Shown piece after piece: positions 61,597-64,000 of a DNA stretch of 64,000 nt (position 1 is the first letter of the stretch; every line of letters begins with the position of its first letter). The notes under the pieces were generated by a model. It was not told the DNA's origin. It saw only the letters and a program-made list of their open reading frames with translations, and did not search any database. The stretch comes from Planomicrobium sp. CPCC 101079. GTDB lineage: Bacteria; Bacillota; Bacilli; Bacillales_A; Planococcaceae. Position numbers and translations under genes: made by a program. The DNA lies in NCBI RefSeq assembly GCF_007859275.1, contig NZ_VOHC01000003.1, positions 35,963 to 99,962 on the forward strand, read 5' to 3'.

Positions 61597-62634
61597 TTGA
61601 CTGAAAAATCTATGAAAGCACTCGGCTTCTATAAACCGGGACCAAAATCAGAGCCGCCGACATTTGAATATATTGACGTCGACCGGCCAGTTCCGACAGG
61701 AAGAAACTTGCTTGTTGAAGTTCGGGCCGTATCGGTGAATCCTACTGACTTCCGGACGCGCGACGCAAAAGATGAAAATGATGATTCATTGACCATTGTC
61801 GGCCGCGACGTTGCAGGCGTGGTTGTGGAAACAGGGGAAGATTGTACAGTGTTTAAAACAGGAGATGAAGTGTTTTATGCTGGAACAACAATAGCGCCTG
61901 GCGGCCATAGCGAAGTTCATCTTGTTGACGAGCGGCTGGTCGGCAAGAAGCCGAAAAGCCTGGATTTTGCAGAAGCAGCGGCACTTCCGCTCACAAGCCT
62001 TACGGCATTTGAAGCGTACTTTGACCGTTTAGGCATTTCTCGCCGTGTGGAAGACAATGCAGGGAAAAGCATCTTGATCATTGGAGCGGCTGGCGGCGTC
62101 GGATCAATTGCAACTCAAATAGCTAAACAAGTAGGGTTGACGGTGATAGGCACAGCTTCACGGCCGGAAACGAAAGAATGGGCAATGGAGCACGGAGCCG
62201 ATTACACGATCAACCACATGGAACCGTTCGAGCTGCAGCTTCAATCGTTGGGATTAGGCGGTGTCCACTATATTTTTTGCTTGACCAATGTCGATGACCA
62301 TATGTCCAATATGGCGAAAGTGATTTTGCCTCAAGGAAAAATCTGCTCAATTTTGCCGACCCAAAAACCATTGGATATTGCTCTTTTTTCAAAGAGTGTG
62401 ACATTTGCCTATGAACTGATGTATACCCGTTCCATGTTCCACACGGATGACATGATTGTCCAGCATGAATTGCTGGATGAACTGGCGGATTGGGTGGACG
62501 CCGGCAAAGTTAAAACTACAATGACCGAACGCATGTCGCCTATCAACTCCTCCAATTTGAAACAAGCCTACGGAAAATTAATGTCCGGCCGGACTATTGG
62601 CAAAATTGTTTTGGATGGTCCGATTGAACCATAA
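61597..62634 (+). CDS. MDR-superfamily zinc-less alcohol dehydrogenase/quinone reductase
   Basis: This 345-residue enzyme of the quinone-oxidoreductase branch has an N-terminal GroES-like domain (VNPTDFRTRDAK, VGRDVAGVVVETG, TGDEVFYAG) and a Rossmann domain with IIGAAGGVGSIATQIAKQVG and HGADYTINH. The usual Zn ligands are absent, so it is NADPH-dependent and zinc-free (YfiF/ZADH2-like annotation). The start is TTG 61597, about 10 bases after gagagg; the ATG 15 bases on has no site. It follows the pyruvate oxidase gene closely. A terminator follows. The substrate is unknown, possibly an enone. Confidence 0.87.
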   Translation: MTEKSMKALGFYKPGPKSEPPTFEYIDVDRPVPTGRNLLVEVRAVSVNPTDFRTRDAKDENDDSLTIVGRDVAGVVVETGEDCTVFKTGDEVFYAGTTIAPGGHSEVHLVDERLVGKKPKSLDFAEAAALPLTSLTAFEAYFDRLGISRRVEDNAGKSILIIGAAGGVGSIATQIAKQVGLTVIGTASRPETKEWAMEHGADYTINHMEPFELQLQSLGLGGVHYIFCLTNVDDHMSNMAKVILPQGKICSILPTQKPLDIALFSKSVTFAYELMYTRSMFHTDDMIVQHELLDELADWVDAGKVKTTMTERMSPINSSNLKQAYGKLMSGRTIGKIVLDGPIEP

Positions 62635-62649
62635 ACAATGAGAAGAAAA

Positions 62650-62697
62650 AGCAATGTTTCTCCAATAGTTTCTGGAGAAGCATTGCTTGTTTTTTTG
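62650..62697 (+). terminator. Intrinsic terminator
   Basis: aagcaatgtttctcca and tggagaagcattgctt form a stem with one mismatch, followed by g and seven T. Confidence 0.85.
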
Positions 62698-62778
62698 TCT
62701 TCTTGATATAGTAAGGAAAACTATAAGCGAATTAAGAAAAAATCTTTATGCCAATACATAGAATAGAGGGTGCTTTGT

Positions 62779-63843
62779 TTGCTGAACCAAAAAAGGATTC
62801 GTGACTACGGAGTAAAGATCGGCAGTTTAGAACCGGGGCCGTTGAATGCAATTACTGATGTTGAAGGAGTAACCGTCGGCCATGCGACGCTGAGCAATGG
62901 GGATGTCCAAACTGGAGTGACTGCCATCCTGCCGCATTCCGGCAGTGTTTTTAAGGAAAAATTGATTGCTTCAAGCCATGTGATCAACGGTTTTGGGAAA
63001 ACGATGGGCACCATTCAGCTGCAAGAACTCGGAACGCTCGAGACACCGATTTTGCTGACGAACACGCTGAGCATCGGGACGGCGGCGGACACGTTGATCG
63101 ATTACATGCTCGAGGAAAATCCGGAAATAGGTGTTACTACAGGCACGGTCAATCCCGTCATCGGCGAATGCAACGATATGTTTTTGAACGATATACGTGC
63201 GAAATCGGTAAAAAGGGAACATGTGCTGCAGGCATTAAAAAGCGCATCCGCAGAATTCCAAGAAGGGGCAGCAGGTGCAGGTAGGGGGATGCTCTGTTAT
63301 TCGCTGAAAGGCGGCATCGGTTCCGCTTCACGGCTGATGGAGTTGGACGGAGAGGTCTATACGATGGGGGTATTGGTGCTGTCGAATTTTGGCATGCTGA
63401 GCGACTTGCGCATAAATGGCCAGGCGGTCGGCCAGAAATTGAAGAAAGAAATTTTGCAAGAGCAGGAAGAAAAAGATAAAGGCTCTGTTATGATCATCGT
63501 CTCTACAGACCTTCCTGTTTCCGAAAGGCAATTGAACCGAATTCTTAACCGGGCGGTTGCTGGCTTATCACGAACCGGCTCTATCATTACGCACGGCAGC
63601 GGAGAGATTGTCATTGGATTTTCGACTGCTACTAGAATTCCGCATCAAAAGCCGGCAGAACGTAGAACTTTGCCGTGCATTCATGAAGAAGACCTCGATT
63701 TGGCATTCCGAGCCATCGGAGAAGCTGCAGAAGAAGCGGTCCTCAATAGTTTGATCACGGCAGAAGCAGTGGTCGGGCGTGAAGGCAACGAAAGGCCGGC
63801 TCTCAAAGATTTGATTGAAAAATTCAGCATCTCTTTGTATTAA
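62779..63843 (+). CDS. P1-family peptidase (DmpA/BapA-like aminopeptidase)
   Basis: This 354-residue Ntn-fold hydrolase is made as one chain that cuts itself before the nucleophile. Family marks are NAITDVEGVTVGHATLSNGD, GTIQLQELGTLETPILLTNT, GAAGAGRGMLCYSLKGGIGS and the cleavage-site region DKGSVMIIVSTDLPVSERQL, where the Ser after Gly is the new N-terminal nucleophile. Relatives cleave L- or beta-aminopeptides. Start TTG 62779 is 8 bases after agaggg; the in-frame GTG at 62770 overlaps that site. It is followed only by the IS left end. Confidence 0.87.
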   Translation: MLNQKRIRDYGVKIGSLEPGPLNAITDVEGVTVGHATLSNGDVQTGVTAILPHSGSVFKEKLIASSHVINGFGKTMGTIQLQELGTLETPILLTNTLSIGTAADTLIDYMLEENPEIGVTTGTVNPVIGECNDMFLNDIRAKSVKREHVLQALKSASAEFQEGAAGAGRGMLCYSLKGGIGSASRLMELDGEVYTMGVLVLSNFGMLSDLRINGQAVGQKLKKEILQEQEEKDKGSVMIIVSTDLPVSERQLNRILNRAVAGLSRTGSIITHGSGEIVIGFSTATRIPHQKPAERRTLPCIHEEDLDLAFRAIGEAAEEAVLNSLITAEAVVGREGNERPALKDLIEKFSISLY

Positions 63844-63875
63844 CAGTTTTCAAGAGAAACCCCGCTCATCTTTTT

Positions 63876-64000
63876 AGAGTGACCCAATAAAATGAGACAA
63901 GGAAAAAACACCGCCATCGTCGTATGTAGTTATCCACGACAAATTGGAGGTGTTTTTCTGTATGGGTTCAAAAAAGGGATCAACCAAGCGATTCTATCCA
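63876..64000 (+). mobile_element. IS3-family insertion sequence, left end
   Basis: agagtgacccaataaaatgagac, read in two halves at 63876-63898, resembles the gtgacccctt end (in complement) of the element at 1-1188. A ribosome site and the start of an orfA follow. The element runs beyond the window. The exact first base is uncertain; no duplicated target can be compared. Confidence 0.65.
63962..64000 (+). CDS. IS3-family OrfA, N-terminus only
   Basis: Start ATG 63962 follows ttggagg with an 11-base gap. The 13 codons present read MGSKKGSTKRFYP, a basic start usual for IS3-type OrfA proteins. The frame continues past the window edge. Confidence 0.65.
   Translation, partial: MGSKKGSTKRFYP

Overview
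The window looks like the chromosome of a low-GC Gram-positive bacterium of the Bacillales, most likely Planococcaceae (Planococcus-like). This rests on AGGAGG ribosome sites, many TTG/GTG starts, T-box control, tandem Spo0M-family genes, a mannitol PTS, CstA, GMP reductase and U-tract terminators. The genus is inference; no rRNA or other diagnostic marker is present.

Layout. Both edges carry IS3-family DNA: a right-hand part with a frameshifted orfB at 1-1188 and a left end at about 63876. From 1.2 to 5.1 kb come a small secreted protein, a glucose/sorbosone dehydrogenase lipoprotein, a disordered protein and about 1.1 kb with almost no coding content. From 5.1 to 13.0 kb a HutD-like gene faces an RpiR regulator, followed by an M20 amidohydrolase, two DAO-family flavin oxidases, an SDR and a GltS-type symporter: a plausible uptake and breakdown route for an N-substituted amino acid. 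From 13.4 to 14.8 kb three small single-gene units are bounded by four copies of one palindrome. From 15.3 to 21.2 kb lie a stand-alone MurE-like ligase, a dead barnase-like toxin tip with a broken SUKH immunity gene, an FAD monooxygenase and gene debris.

From 21 to 43.9 kb the content is metabolic: aldo/keto reductase, L-lactate dehydrogenase, hydrolase, a TetR gene with its own operators, mtlA-mtlF-mtlD, adenine deaminase, a sugar ABC importer without its ATPase, an EVE-HNH protein, a CPA1 Na+/H+ antiporter, a secreted 5'-nucleotidase, an acetamidase-type hydrolase and an S9 peptidase. From 44 to 55 kb are a K+ channel-like protein, tRNA-Ser(CGA), GNAT, SGNH hydrolase, a DUF212/PAP2-like protein, CstA with a cre site, a frameshifted methyltransferase, a possible bacteriocin/immunity pair, GMP reductase, and a T-box-controlled MetRS of the HLGH/KLSTS type. 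From 55 to 64 kb are small uncharacterised genes, an MBL-fold protein, two Spo0M paralogs, an SDR remnant, pyruvate oxidase, a zinc-less alcohol dehydrogenase and a P1-family peptidase.

The most unusual parts are the palindrome-bounded gene array, the decayed RNase/SUKH locus beside it, the RpiR/HutD catabolic cluster, and several one-base or one-codon lesions (orfB, methyltransferase, dehydrogenase tail, RNase, SUKH) that let gene decay be read directly.
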